A DNA stretch of 64,000 nucleotides from contig CAMILZ010000001.1 in assembly GCA_946223075.1 (NCBI GenBank), positions 1 to 64,000 of the forward strand, read 5' to 3'. The position numbers and the translations under genes were made by a program. The notes beneath the pieces were generated by a model, which worked only from the letters and a program-made list of their open reading frames with translations, was not told the origin of the DNA and did not search any database. This DNA is from an uncultured Dermabacteraceae bacterium (lineage in GTDB: Bacteria > Actinomycetota > Actinomycetes > Actinomycetales > Dermabacteraceae). This document shows, one piece after another, positions 26,132 to 34,703 of the stretch (its first letter is position 1; every line of letters starts with the position of its first letter).

Positions 26132-26755
26132 GTGAGCGAAGTAAGCGGCGATCAATACCGCGTCATGATTGTCGATGACCACGAAGTTGTGCGTCGCGGC
26201 ATCGTTGCCGTCATTGATGCGGATGCACGCCTCAGCGTCGTTGCCGAAGCGAGCACCGTAGGTGAAGCCAAGCGTCGGCTCCCCGCCGTGCAGCCGGACA
26301 TCCTGGTCACGGACCTCCAGCTCCCCGACGGCACCGGCATCGATGTGATGAACGCGGCGCGTCAGGAAAACGAGAACCAGACCATGCTCGTGCTCACCTC
26401 GTTTAATGACGACGCGGCGATCCGCGAGTCCCGCGCGGCCGGCGCGTCCGGGCTCCTCCTCAAGTCCGTCCGTTCGAACGAGATCATCTCGACGATCATC
26501 AAGGTCGCCAACGGAGAAACGGCATGGCCCGCCGGCGGGACGAGCGAAGACGAATTCGACTTTTCCGCCGTCGAGCGCCGCATTGTCGAGTTCATCGGTG
26601 ACGGCCTCGCGAACCGCGAGATCGCCGATCAGCTCGGCGTCGCCGAAAAGACCGTCAAAAACCGCATCACGGGCATCCTCCACAAAATGGGCCTTCAGCG
26701 CCGCACGCAGGTTGCCGCGTGGGTCGTTGCTCGCCGCCGCGCCGACTGGAAGTAG
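26132..26755 (+). CDS. NarL/LuxR-type response regulator, DevR-like
   Basis: A 207-residue two-component regulator. The receiver domain (about 8-125) has the acidic pair in VDDHEVVRRG, the phosphate-accepting Asp61 in ILVTDLQLPDGTG, the Thr/Ser in LTSFND and the lysine in LLLKSV. The C-terminal LuxR-type helix-turn-helix (about 150-205) reads IADQLGVAEKTVKNRI. Layout and wording resemble mycobacterial DevR/DosR. The start is GTG 26132 with GGAGAG 6 bases upstream; the GTG at 26090 is less likely. It ends 14 bases from a convergent DevS-like kinase, its probable partner. Confidence 0.88.
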   Translation: MSEVSGDQYRVMIVDDHEVVRRGIVAVIDADARLSVVAEASTVGEAKRRLPAVQPDILVTDLQLPDGTGIDVMNAARQENENQTMLVLTSFNDDAAIRESRAAGASGLLLKSVRSNEIISTIIKVANGETAWPAGGTSEDEFDFSAVERRIVEFIGDGLANREIADQLGVAEKTVKNRITGILHKMGLQRRTQVAAWVVARRRADWK

Positions 26756-26769
26756 CCCCCCTTTTTGGT

Positions 26770-27951
26770 CTAAGAGACGCCGATCGTCGCGCGCCAGCTC
26801 ACCATCGTTCCCGGGTCGAGGCTGTAGAAGTCGACCCACCCGAGATGTCGCCGGGCACGCGCGCCCATATTCGCGAGGCCCGAACGGCGCGTGACGCTCG
26901 GATCGATGCCGCGCCCGTTATCGCTCACATTCACCTGAATAACCGTGTCCACGCCCTCCTTAAAGAGCGTGATATTCACGGACACTGCGCTCGCGTGTGC
27001 GTGGCGCGCCACGTTTGCGAGGCACTCCTTGACGACCGCCACGATGTCTTCCTTCAGTTCGCCCTCGATCGCATCCAGCTTGGTGATCGGCGCACTGATC
27101 TGGAGTGAAGGGACGAAGCCGAGGCCCGCGATCGCGAGTCCGCACTCGTGGCGAAGGCGCTGCGAGAGCGTCACGTCGATTCTTTCGTTGCGCAGTGACT
27201 GGACGATCCCGCGGATCTCCGCAATGGATCGTTCAATGCCTGCGACCGAATCCTTGAGGCTTGTCGCGACCGGCCCCTCGTCGGAATATTCGGGAAACCG
27301 CGTCGCTTCCGCCATGACGGTCTCGAGCTGCATCCCCACACCGAAGAGCTCCTGAATAGCGAGATCGTGGAGGTCGCGCGCGATGCGATTGCGTTCGTCA
27401 TTGAGGTCGTCCTCAATCGCGCTGCGTCCCGTCGCGCCGTTGAGCGCGAATGAAAACAGGGAGGCGAGCGACGCGGCGCTCACGGATTCGGCCTCGGTGA
27501 AGGCCGAGCCGGCGTCGGACCTCTCACCCGTGAAACGCGCGGCCACGAGCAAACCCCGGCGAGCAGCCCCGGCATCGATCGGGAATGCCGCAATCTCAGA
27601 GTCCACAATCTCCTCGTTGCCGAGGCGTTCGCCGGCAAGGGCCTTCGTAAGGTCGCCCCACGTGAGCTTCTTGAGGGTGTCGGGGGAGTCGTAATCGAGG
27701 ACGAACGGTAGACGCGCCGAGTCAGAACTTCCCGAGGCATGGGACACGGACGTGCCGAGCAGTTCGGCAGTGAAACGCCCGCGCACGAGCTCGCACACCC
27801 ACGTCGAATCGTCGAGCGGGAGGAGCACGAGCAGCGAGTCGGGAGCGAGAATGTCGAAAGCCGCATCGGCAAGAAGATCGATCAGGTCGTCGGGGTCCTC
27901 GGCATTGAGCACCGCCGCTGTGAGCTCACTGATCTTCGTGGCGTTCGACAT
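26770..27951 (-). CDS. GAF-domain histidine kinase, DevS-like, at the end of the cyd operon
   Basis: A 393-residue soluble sensor kinase. Residues 15-170 form one GAF-like domain; 180-250 form a HisKA_3 dimerisation domain with the phospho-accepting His195 in RIARDLHDLAIQELF; the C-terminus is a HATPase with N-box ECLANVARHAHA and DNGRGID. DevS/DosT of mycobacteria have two GAF domains, the first binding haem; only one is seen here, and whether it binds haem is not clear. The start ATG 27951 has GGGAG upstream and lies inside the end of cydC (26-base overlap), so it is translated with the cytochrome bd genes. Confidence 0.88.
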   Translation of the reverse strand: MSNATKISELTAAVLNAEDPDDLIDLLADAAFDILAPDSLLVLLPLDDSTWVCELVRGRFTAELLGTSVSHASGSSDSARLPFVLDYDSPDTLKKLTWGDLTKALAGERLGNEEIVDSEIAAFPIDAGAARRGLLVAARFTGERSDAGSAFTEAESVSAASLASLFSFALNGATGRSAIEDDLNDERNRIARDLHDLAIQELFGVGMQLETVMAEATRFPEYSDEGPVATSLKDSVAGIERSIAEIRGIVQSLRNERIDVTLSQRLRHECGLAIAGLGFVPSLQISAPITKLDAIEGELKEDIVAVVKECLANVARHAHASAVSVNITLFKEGVDTVIQVNVSDNGRGIDPSVTRRSGLANMGARARRHLGWVDFYSLDPGTMVSWRATIGVS

Positions 27952-29788
27952 GGAGGCTCCCTTCGTGCGTGCTGTGGGCATCGAGATCAATCACCGCTGC
28001 TCCCGAATCCATGAATCGCCTGTCGTGCGTGATGACGATGACCGTAGCCTCGGAGGCGAAAAACCTGCCGGGAGTGAGGATACCCTCCATGAGTTCCGAG
28101 GCGAGATCGAGAGGGAGATGCTCGGTGGGTTCATCGAGGACGGTCACGGCGGCGCCGTGCGCGATAGCGCGGGCGAGCAGGAGCCTGCGTCGTTCACCGC
28201 CCGAAACGTCCTCGCCGCCGCTTCCAAGGATCGTGTCGAGACCTTCCGGGAGTTCTGCAACCCACGTGCCGAGGCCCGCGAGATCGAGAGCGTGAGCGAT
28301 GTGCTCATCGGTCAGGTTGCCTCGCACCACGCGAATGTTTTCTCGCAGGCTCGTGGCGAACACGTGCGCGTCCTCGGCAAAGAATGCGACGCGAGAAGCG
28401 AGCTGCGCGGGACCGAACGCGGTGAGTGGAGAATCCCCATAAGAAACTCGACCGCTCAGCGGTGTGAGCAGGCCCGCAAGGGTGAGGCCGAGCGTGGACT
28501 TCCCGCGACCCGAAGCGCCGTACACGAGAGTGCGACTTCCCGCGGAGAAGGTCAATTCGAGGTCGTGTGCGAGTGGGCGTGTGGCACTCCAGCCCGTCGT
28601 GAGCGCGGAGGCGGTGAGAGAAGCGGGCTCGGGCCGTTCGGGGGGTTCGGGGCGGATGAGCGCGGGAGAGGTGGGAGTATTGGTGGATCCGACGGTTGCG
28701 GGGCTCTCAATCGCCGACTGCGACGATTCACTCGCGGCCCGCAGGGCCTCGCGCACACTCGAGCTGCCCGCGGTGTCGAACGAGGATGCCACGGGGGCGC
28801 TGCCAGGGTCGAGTTCCGCGAGGCGCTCCGCCGCGATCACCGAGCGTGCGCGCTGGCTTGCCGCTTGCGGGAGAACCGAGGCCGCCTCAAAGCTCGAAAG
28901 CGGGGCGAGGATGATGACGCCGATGATGCCGGCCGTGTGCCCCATGAAGCCGCCGACGATGCCCGTGGACTCGAGGTTGTACACGGCTCCTGCCGCGAGG
29001 ATCGAGCCGAGAAGAGCGGGGATCATGGCGATCTGGGTGCTGCTGCGCGCAAAGGCCGAGGGGACGGCGGCCTTGTCGAGGGCCGCATCGAACCGCGATT
29101 GGGCGGCCCGGAGATCAGCGAGGGCTCCGTGCCACTGGCCCTTGACGCGAAGAACATCGGCATTGTCGAGGGCGAAAAGAGAGAGCGTGTTGAGGCGGGC
29201 GCGCGCCTCCACGAGGTCGCGTTCAGCCCTGAGGGATGCACGGAAGGCGAGAACGGGCGCGATGACGGTGGCGAAAGTGAGGCCCACGAGCATCGCGAGC
29301 GCCGCAAGAGGGGAGAACGGGGCGATTGTCGCGAGGATCGCGACCGCCATCACGAGCGCGACGAGGGCAGGAACGACCGCGCGGATGACATCATTCGCCA
29401 TATCTTCGGCATCGTCGCCGATGCGCGCGAGGAGATCACCTCGCCTCAGGCGACCAGCACGAGTGGAGGGCGCACTCGCGAGACCCGCGTACAGGTTGGT
29501 GCGCAGCCTCGAGACGCCCGTGAGGGCCGCATCGTGGGTGAGCAGTCGCTCGAAGTAGCGGAACACCCCTCGAGAAATACCGAGCGCACGAACGGACACG
29601 ACGGCAACCGTGAGATCGAGAACGGGCGGCATCGTCCACGACTTCGTGATGAGGTAGCCGGAGACGACGGCGAGAGCAAAAGCACTACCGAGGGTAGCGG
29701 CGCCCGCGGCGACCGCCGCCGTAAGCTGGCGCGGACCGATCTCCATAAGCTCGTGCATGCGCGAAAGAGCGCGCGACGACATCCTCAC
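27926..29788 (-). CDS. cydC: CydC subunit of the cytochrome bd assembly ABC transporter
   Basis: One half of the CydDC heterodimer, which exports thiols (cysteine/glutathione in E. coli) and is needed to assemble cytochrome bd. The 620-residue protein has an N-terminal six-helix membrane domain and a C-terminal ATPase with Walker A GASGRGKST, signature VSGGERRRL, and Walker B VTVLDEPTEHL. Between them (about 330-400) is an unusually long linker rich in Ser, Pro and Thr. The GTG start overlaps the cydD stop (GTGA). Confidence 0.92.
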   Translation of the reverse strand: MRMSSRALSRMHELMEIGPRQLTAAVAAGAATLGSAFALAVVSGYLITKSWTMPPVLDLTVAVVSVRALGISRGVFRYFERLLTHDAALTGVSRLRTNLYAGLASAPSTRAGRLRRGDLLARIGDDAEDMANDVIRAVVPALVALVMAVAILATIAPFSPLAALAMLVGLTFATVIAPVLAFRASLRAERDLVEARARLNTLSLFALDNADVLRVKGQWHGALADLRAAQSRFDAALDKAAVPSAFARSSTQIAMIPALLGSILAAGAVYNLESTGIVGGFMGHTAGIIGVIILAPLSSFEAASVLPQAASQRARSVIAAERLAELDPGSAPVASSFDTAGSSSVREALRAASESSQSAIESPATVGSTNTPTSPALIRPEPPERPEPASLTASALTTGWSATRPLAHDLELTFSAGSRTLVYGASGRGKSTLGLTLAGLLTPLSGRVSYGDSPLTAFGPAQLASRVAFFAEDAHVFATSLRENIRVVRGNLTDEHIAHALDLAGLGTWVAELPEGLDTILGSGGEDVSGGERRRLLLARAIAHGAAVTVLDEPTEHLPLDLASELMEGILTPGRFFASEATVIVITHDRRFMDSGAAVIDLDAHSTHEGSLHVERHEDQ

Positions 29789-31500
29789 GATGCCACCATC
29801 TCTCCGGCGCGCACGTCGATGACCTGGTCCGCGATGTCGAGAAGCGCCTGCCTGTGGGCGGTCACGAGAACGCTCGAGCCACCTTCACGCAGGGCCTCGA
29901 GTAAGCGTACGATCATGTCTTCGCTCGCCCCATCGAGGTGGGAGGTTGGCTCATCGAGGATGACGAGCGGTTTTGACTCCAATAGCGCGGCGGTGAGGGC
30001 AACGCGCTGTCTCTGACCGACGGAGAGCCCAGTGCCACCGCGGCCCAGTTCGACGTCCCATCCGTGAACATCAACGACGTGGGTGTCGAGGCCGGTGGCG
30101 TGTGAGGCGCGCTCGATGAGCTCTTTGGCTTTGGTGCCGGCGGGGTCGATACCGGTGGGAAGTGAATCCTCGAGGATCGCCCGGAGCCTGCCTGGCCCTA
30201 CGACCGGCCTCTGCGGGAGCCACGCCACTTGCGCCCACAGGCTCTCGAGGTCGACCTCCCTCAAGGCTATGCGGGCGCCATTTTCGGGACGGAGTTCGAT
30301 GGTGCCGGAGGTGGGAGCGAGGAGCCCGAGAATCGCCGCGATCGTGGTGGATTTTCCCTCGCCACTCGCGCCGCGAAGCGCGGTGATCGCTCCGGCCCGA
30401 ATGCTGCATGTGAGGTTGACGGGGGCGAGGCGATTGCGGCTCGCGACGCTGACGTTCGTGAGCACGATGCTCGTGCTGGCGAGATGCGGGGCGGGGGAGG
30501 GACTTGTGTTCTTCGCGCCTTGTGCCTCGACCCCGGAGTGAGAGTCGAGCACCTCGAACGCGGCATCGACGGCGGCGAGGCCATCCGTCGAGGCGTGAAA
30601 TTGCTGGCCCACGAGGCGCAAAGGCAAGTACACCTCGGCGGCGAGCACGAGCACGGCGATTGCGGGGAAAAGCTCCATGCCTCCGCTCACGAGACGCAAG
30701 CCGATTGACACAGCGATGAGGGCGACGCCGAGAGTCGCGATCAGTTCGAGTGCGAAGCTCGAAAGAAAGGCCCACGCGAGAGTCGTCATCGCGGATTTTT
30801 TGTGGCGGGCGCCGAGATCCGCGACGATCCGCTCGGAGCCTTTGGCTCGGCCAAGGGCGCGAAGCGTGGGAAGGCCTTCGACCAGATCAAGGGTCTCCGA
30901 CCACAGGGTGCGCATGGTCGCGAGCGAGCGTGCCGAGGACCCCTCGGTCATTTTCCCGATGAGGATCATGAAGATGGGGATGAGGGGGAGGGCGATACAC
31001 GCCACGATCGCACTCGTGAGGTCCCACACGGTGATCGCGAGTAGCGCAAGTGGGGTCACGGTCGCGGAGAGCGCGAGCTGAGGAACGTACCCCGTGAGGT
31101 ACGGGCGCAGGTTCTCGAGCCCCGCCGTAGCGAGAGCCGCGGTTGAGGCGGCTTCCCCCGAGCGGCCTCGCGGGCCGAGAGCGGCGTTCTTCTCGATCAC
31201 GGCCCGGCGAAGCTCGCCGATCGTTTCGGTAGCGGCACGGTGGCCCGTGGCTTGCGTGTGCCATACGGCAGCTGCGCGCACGAGAAGTGCCACCGTGAGG
31301 ATGCCGAGGGGGAACGGATTCTCGTGCGGCCACGTGCGCTCGACGAGAAGGTCGGTACCGAGCTTCGCTACACACCACGCCGTCACTATTGCGCAAACAG
31401 CCTCCACGAGGCCCAGGACCACCGCGCGAATCACGTGCGCGCGAGCGCTAGAGACGTGGCGGAGAAGTCGTGGATCAAGAGGAGGCTGTCGCTTTGCCAA
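29785..31500 (-). CDS. cydD: CydD subunit of the cytochrome bd assembly ABC transporter
   Basis: Partner of CydC in the assembly transporter. The protein has an N-terminal membrane domain and an ATPase domain with Walker A GASGEGKST, signature LSVGQRQRV, and Walker B LVILDEPTSHLD. I place the start at TTG 31500 (571 residues, MAKRQPPLDP), 7 bases after the cydB stop, because the open frame beyond it runs antiparallel through the cydB end without family likeness. AAAGGA precedes it at rather short spacing, so a slightly later start is possible. Confidence 0.9.
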   Translation of the reverse strand: MAKRQPPLDPRLLRHVSSARAHVIRAVVLGLVEAVCAIVTAWCVAKLGTDLLVERTWPHENPFPLGILTVALLVRAAAVWHTQATGHRAATETIGELRRAVIEKNAALGPRGRSGEAASTAALATAGLENLRPYLTGYVPQLALSATVTPLALLAITVWDLTSAIVACIALPLIPIFMILIGKMTEGSSARSLATMRTLWSETLDLVEGLPTLRALGRAKGSERIVADLGARHKKSAMTTLAWAFLSSFALELIATLGVALIAVSIGLRLVSGGMELFPAIAVLVLAAEVYLPLRLVGQQFHASTDGLAAVDAAFEVLDSHSGVEAQGAKNTSPSPAPHLASTSIVLTNVSVASRNRLAPVNLTCSIRAGAITALRGASGEGKSTTIAAILGLLAPTSGTIELRPENGARIALREVDLESLWAQVAWLPQRPVVGPGRLRAILEDSLPTGIDPAGTKAKELIERASHATGLDTHVVDVHGWDVELGRGGTGLSVGQRQRVALTAALLESKPLVILDEPTSHLDGASEDMIVRLLEALREGGSSVLVTAHRQALLDIADQVIDVRAGEMVAS

Positions 31501-31507
31501 AGGTCCT

Positions 31508-32596
31508 TTAGCTTTCCGTATCGAAGGCTTCGCGGTAGCCCTCTTTCGCCTTTCGCGCGAGGTTAGCCGCATGGGCAGCCGGGAATCCCTCGCCCGTGAC
31601 ACGAGCGCGGAATACCCAGTACGCCCAAGCCTGGTAGGCGAGAACGATCGGCAAAAGGATCACGGTGGCGATCGTCATGACCCGAAGAGTGTACTCGGTG
31701 CTCGAGGCGTTCATGACGGTCAGCGAAAGCGCGGGATCGTTCGAGGCGGGCAACACGTTCGGGAAAATCGCACCGAAAGCCATGATCGTGGCGAAGGCGA
31801 TGGCGATCGAGGTGGAGGTGAACGCGAGTCCCTCGCGGCCCGCACGGTTAAGCACGAGGGCGCCGACGAGGGCGAGCGCCGCGATCACGAGCGGAATCCA
31901 GGTCCACGCGTTATTCGAGTAGGCGATCTGAGCCCACAGAACCCATGCCGCCGCGGCAACGATCGTGGGGAACACGAGGATGCCCGCGAGTTTATTGGCG
32001 TCGGTGCGCACGTCTCCCGTCGTGCGAAGCGCCAGGAACAGGGTGCCGTGCAGCCAGAAGAGAAGCACGAAAACGACGCCCGCGAGCAGCGCGAAGGGAT
32101 TGAGAAGGTCCAAGAGCGAATCGGTCACGACGCTCTTGCCGCCGGCGTTCGCTTGCATATTCACGCCGCGAACAATGTTGCCCACGGCGACGCCCCAAAT
32201 GAGTGCCGGAACGAGACCGCCAACGAAGTGGCAGACGTCCCAGGCGAAACGCCAAGAGGCATTCTCGACCTTGTTGCGGTATTTGAATGCGCACACGCGC
32301 ACGATGAGCGCCACGAGGATGATGATGAGGGCGAGGTAGAAGCCCGAGAACATCGTCGCGTACCATTCGGGGAACGCTGCGAAGAGGGCACCGCCGCCCA
32401 CGAGGATCCACACCTCGTTTGCGTCCCACACGGGGCCGATGGTCGTGAGGATTTGGTTCTTACGCTTCTCTTCACCCTTGCCGAGTGCGAAGACGTTCAT
32501 GCCCACGCCGAAGTCGAAGCCCTCGAGAACGAAGTAGCCGAGGAACAGCACTGCGACGAGAATGAACCACAGGGTCTGTAGGAACGTTGCTTCCAT
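31508..32596 (-). CDS. cydB: Cytochrome bd ubiquinol/menaquinol oxidase subunit II
   Basis: Subunit II of the high-oxygen-affinity terminal oxidase. The 362-residue integral membrane protein begins with LWFILVAVLFLGYFVLEGFD and contains GPVWDANEVWIL near residue 55, both hallmarks of CydB, followed by further membrane helices. It lies 19 bases after cydA with GAAAGGAG before its ATG, and is followed closely by cydD, so cydABDC form one operon. Confidence 0.95.
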   Translation of the reverse strand: MEATFLQTLWFILVAVLFLGYFVLEGFDFGVGMNVFALGKGEEKRKNQILTTIGPVWDANEVWILVGGGALFAAFPEWYATMFSGFYLALIIILVALIVRVCAFKYRNKVENASWRFAWDVCHFVGGLVPALIWGVAVGNIVRGVNMQANAGGKSVVTDSLLDLLNPFALLAGVVFVLLFWLHGTLFLALRTTGDVRTDANKLAGILVFPTIVAAAAWVLWAQIAYSNNAWTWIPLVIAALALVGALVLNRAGREGLAFTSTSIAIAFATIMAFGAIFPNVLPASNDPALSLTVMNASSTEYTLRVMTIATVILLPIVLAYQAWAYWVFRARVTGEGFPAAHAANLARKAKEGYREAFDTES

Positions 32597-32615
32597 GATT
32601 GTCTACTCCTTTCTC

Positions 32616-34190
32616 TCAGTAGCCGAAGCTGATGGTCGGGGTTTCGATCTGTTCCCGGGCGGCGCTTTCGTGGAGGGTGAGAGCGCGCGGGGCCTTGATA
32701 TCTTTCACGGCTTGCTTGTGCATGAGGTAGTACCACACGACGGCGAGCACGCCGTAGAGGAGCGTGAAGACCACGAGCGAGACGATGACCTGCCACCCGT
32801 CGTGGCCGGAAACGCCCTGCATCGTGAGAAGTCGCACGAGGGGATCGCCGTCGGGTGAGGGGGCGACGATCCACGGCTGACGGCCCATCTCGGTGAAGAT
32901 CCAACCGAAAGCGTTCGCGAGGAACGGCATGGGAATCGAGAAGAGCGCGAAGCGCGCGAACCAGGTCGAGCCCGAGGTCCGGGCGTTCTCGCCCTTGCCG
33001 CGCGTAATCCAAAACGCCCATACCGCGAGGATTCCACAGAAGACGGCGAAGCCGATCATGAGCCGGAAGGACCAGTAGGTGACGAAGAGATTCGGGCGGT
33101 AGTCGACGTCGACCGTCTTGCCGCTCGCATCAACGGCGGTTGCGCCGAACTTTTCCTTGTACTCGGCGTTGAGCTCAGTCACGCCCTTGAGGGTGGCGTT
33201 CGGGTCGTTCGTCGCGAGGATCGACGTGACGTAGGGGACCTCGATGATGTGCGAGATGTCGCTGCAGTCCTGGGAGAAGGCGCGAGGTCCGGCGACCGAG
33301 AGAATCGAGAAGTTCGCACCGGTCTCGGTGTGGCACAGCGCCTCGGCTGAGGCCATTTTCATGGGCTGCTGCTCGAACATGAGCTTGCCCTGGAAATCGC
33401 CGGAAGCAAAGAGGCCCACGGCCGAGACGACCATGACAAGAACGCCGAAGCGGGTCGCGGGGCGCCATACGTTCTTCGCGAGGTGGCCGGCGGCACTGCG
33501 GTCCTCGCTCGTGAGGGTTTGATCCTCGGCGCGCTTGTGGTTCTTCACCATGTGCCAGGCGGCGATGCCCGTGACAAAGCAGCCGGCCACGAGCCACGCA
33601 CCCGCGATCACGTGGGGGAATGCCGCGAGCGTCGTGACGTTCGTGAGGAGCGCGAAAATTCCGCCCTGCGACGGGTCGAGCTCGGCGCGGCCGGTCTCGG
33701 GATTGAAGACCGCGGCGACGGGGTGCTGCATGAAGGAGTTCGCGGCGATGATGAAGTACGCCGAGAGGGTGGTGCCGATCGCGACCATCCAGATCGTGAG
33801 AAGGTGAACGCCCTTCGGGAGGCGGTTCCAACCGAAGATCCACAGGCCCAGGAAGGTTGACTCCATGAAGAAGGCCGCGAGGCCCTCGAGCGCGAGAGGG
33901 GCGCCGAAAATGTCGCCAACAAAGCGGGAGTATTCAGACCAGTTAAGGCCGAACTGGAACTCCTGGACGATGCCGGTCGCGATGCCGATGCCGAAGTTCA
34001 CGATGAGCATCGAGCCGAAGAATTTCGTAATGCGCGTCCACGAATCGGCCTTCACGGGATCCTTCGCGCGCACGGCGATCGTTTGCATGATCGCGACGAG
34101 GAGCGAAAGGCCAATCGTGAGCGGCACGAAAATGAAGTGGTAGACGGTCGTGATACCGAACTGCCACCGCGCGAGATCGAGCGCTTCCAT
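32616..34190 (-). CDS. cydA: Cytochrome bd ubiquinol/menaquinol oxidase subunit I
   Basis: Haem-bearing subunit that oxidises quinol and reduces oxygen. The 524-residue membrane protein has the N-terminal WQFGITTVYHFIFVPLTIG with the haem-ligand histidine, the quinol-binding Q-loop region, and the GRQPW motif (EMGRQPWIV) near residue 430. The ATG at 34190 has AAAGGACG upstream. It is the first gene of the minus-strand operon cydA-cydB-cydD-cydC-kinase, whose promoter must lie in the gap shared with rne. Confidence 0.95.
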   Translation of the reverse strand: MEALDLARWQFGITTVYHFIFVPLTIGLSLLVAIMQTIAVRAKDPVKADSWTRITKFFGSMLIVNFGIGIATGIVQEFQFGLNWSEYSRFVGDIFGAPLALEGLAAFFMESTFLGLWIFGWNRLPKGVHLLTIWMVAIGTTLSAYFIIAANSFMQHPVAAVFNPETGRAELDPSQGGIFALLTNVTTLAAFPHVIAGAWLVAGCFVTGIAAWHMVKNHKRAEDQTLTSEDRSAAGHLAKNVWRPATRFGVLVMVVSAVGLFASGDFQGKLMFEQQPMKMASAEALCHTETGANFSILSVAGPRAFSQDCSDISHIIEVPYVTSILATNDPNATLKGVTELNAEYKEKFGATAVDASGKTVDVDYRPNLFVTYWSFRLMIGFAVFCGILAVWAFWITRGKGENARTSGSTWFARFALFSIPMPFLANAFGWIFTEMGRQPWIVAPSPDGDPLVRLLTMQGVSGHDGWQVIVSLVVFTLLYGVLAVVWYYLMHKQAVKDIKAPRALTLHESAAREQIETPTISFGY

Positions 34191-34703
34191 GGGCGTCCTT
34201 TGCTAGTGAGGGATAGAGAGATTCACCCTCAGGCTAGGAACCTTGAGGGCGCTTGGTCGGGACTTTGGGCCCGGTTTTGATGCTTGTCATTCTACGCCTC
34301 TAAGGCGTTTCTGGCCTGCGGTTTTTGCCGTGTCGCCCACACCGTTTTATGCAATGGTCGGCTCGCGAAAAGGGTGCTGGTGCGGGTGGCGCGTCGCTGC
34401 TTGCGGGGGCAGTTGTTTCGCTGCGCGGTCGCTCGAGAAGTGTCCGACGGTTGCCTGCCTGCAAGCGATTCGCGCTTTCGTATGCGATACTGGGAGCGAT
34501 GTTTACGCCGACGCATCCGGCGTAAAGGATCCCCCGTTCTCGGGTGCCGCTCCGGCCACACTTTGGCCGTGACGCAAGGCTCCGGGTGTCGCAGCGCTCG
34601 ACCAGAGCAGCGCGAAGGGGGAGGTTTATTCGGCTTCCGCCCACGGGCGATGACACATGGCAGCACCAGGATGCGCTGGGCCGCCCTAGAACGGAGCAGC
34701 CAC
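34191..34703. promoter_or_regulatory. Divergent cydA/rne region with a structured rne leader
   Basis: This 513-bp gap separates the divergent cydA and rne genes. I see no convincing gene in it; the open frame entering rne from 34284 has no recognisable protein content before 34704. Two clear hairpins lie on the rne side: TTTACGCCG/CGGCGTAAA at 34502-34526 (9-bp stem, 7-base loop) and CGGCCA/TGGCCG at 34553-34569. A long structured leader is also the site of autoregulation of rne in E. coli. I found no certain promoter boxes or Rex-type operator near cydA. Confidence 0.5.

Noticed and set aside
27752..30016. A 754-codon open frame on the plus strand opposite cydC and the kinase gene.
   Set aside because: Its product is Arg/Gly/Glu-rich without domains, and it is antisense to two well-recognised genes. 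High GC content keeps such frames open.
34284..34703. A 140-residue N-terminal extension of RNase E.
   Set aside because: It has no RNase E likeness and contains the two leader hairpins; ATG 34704 is a reasonable start.
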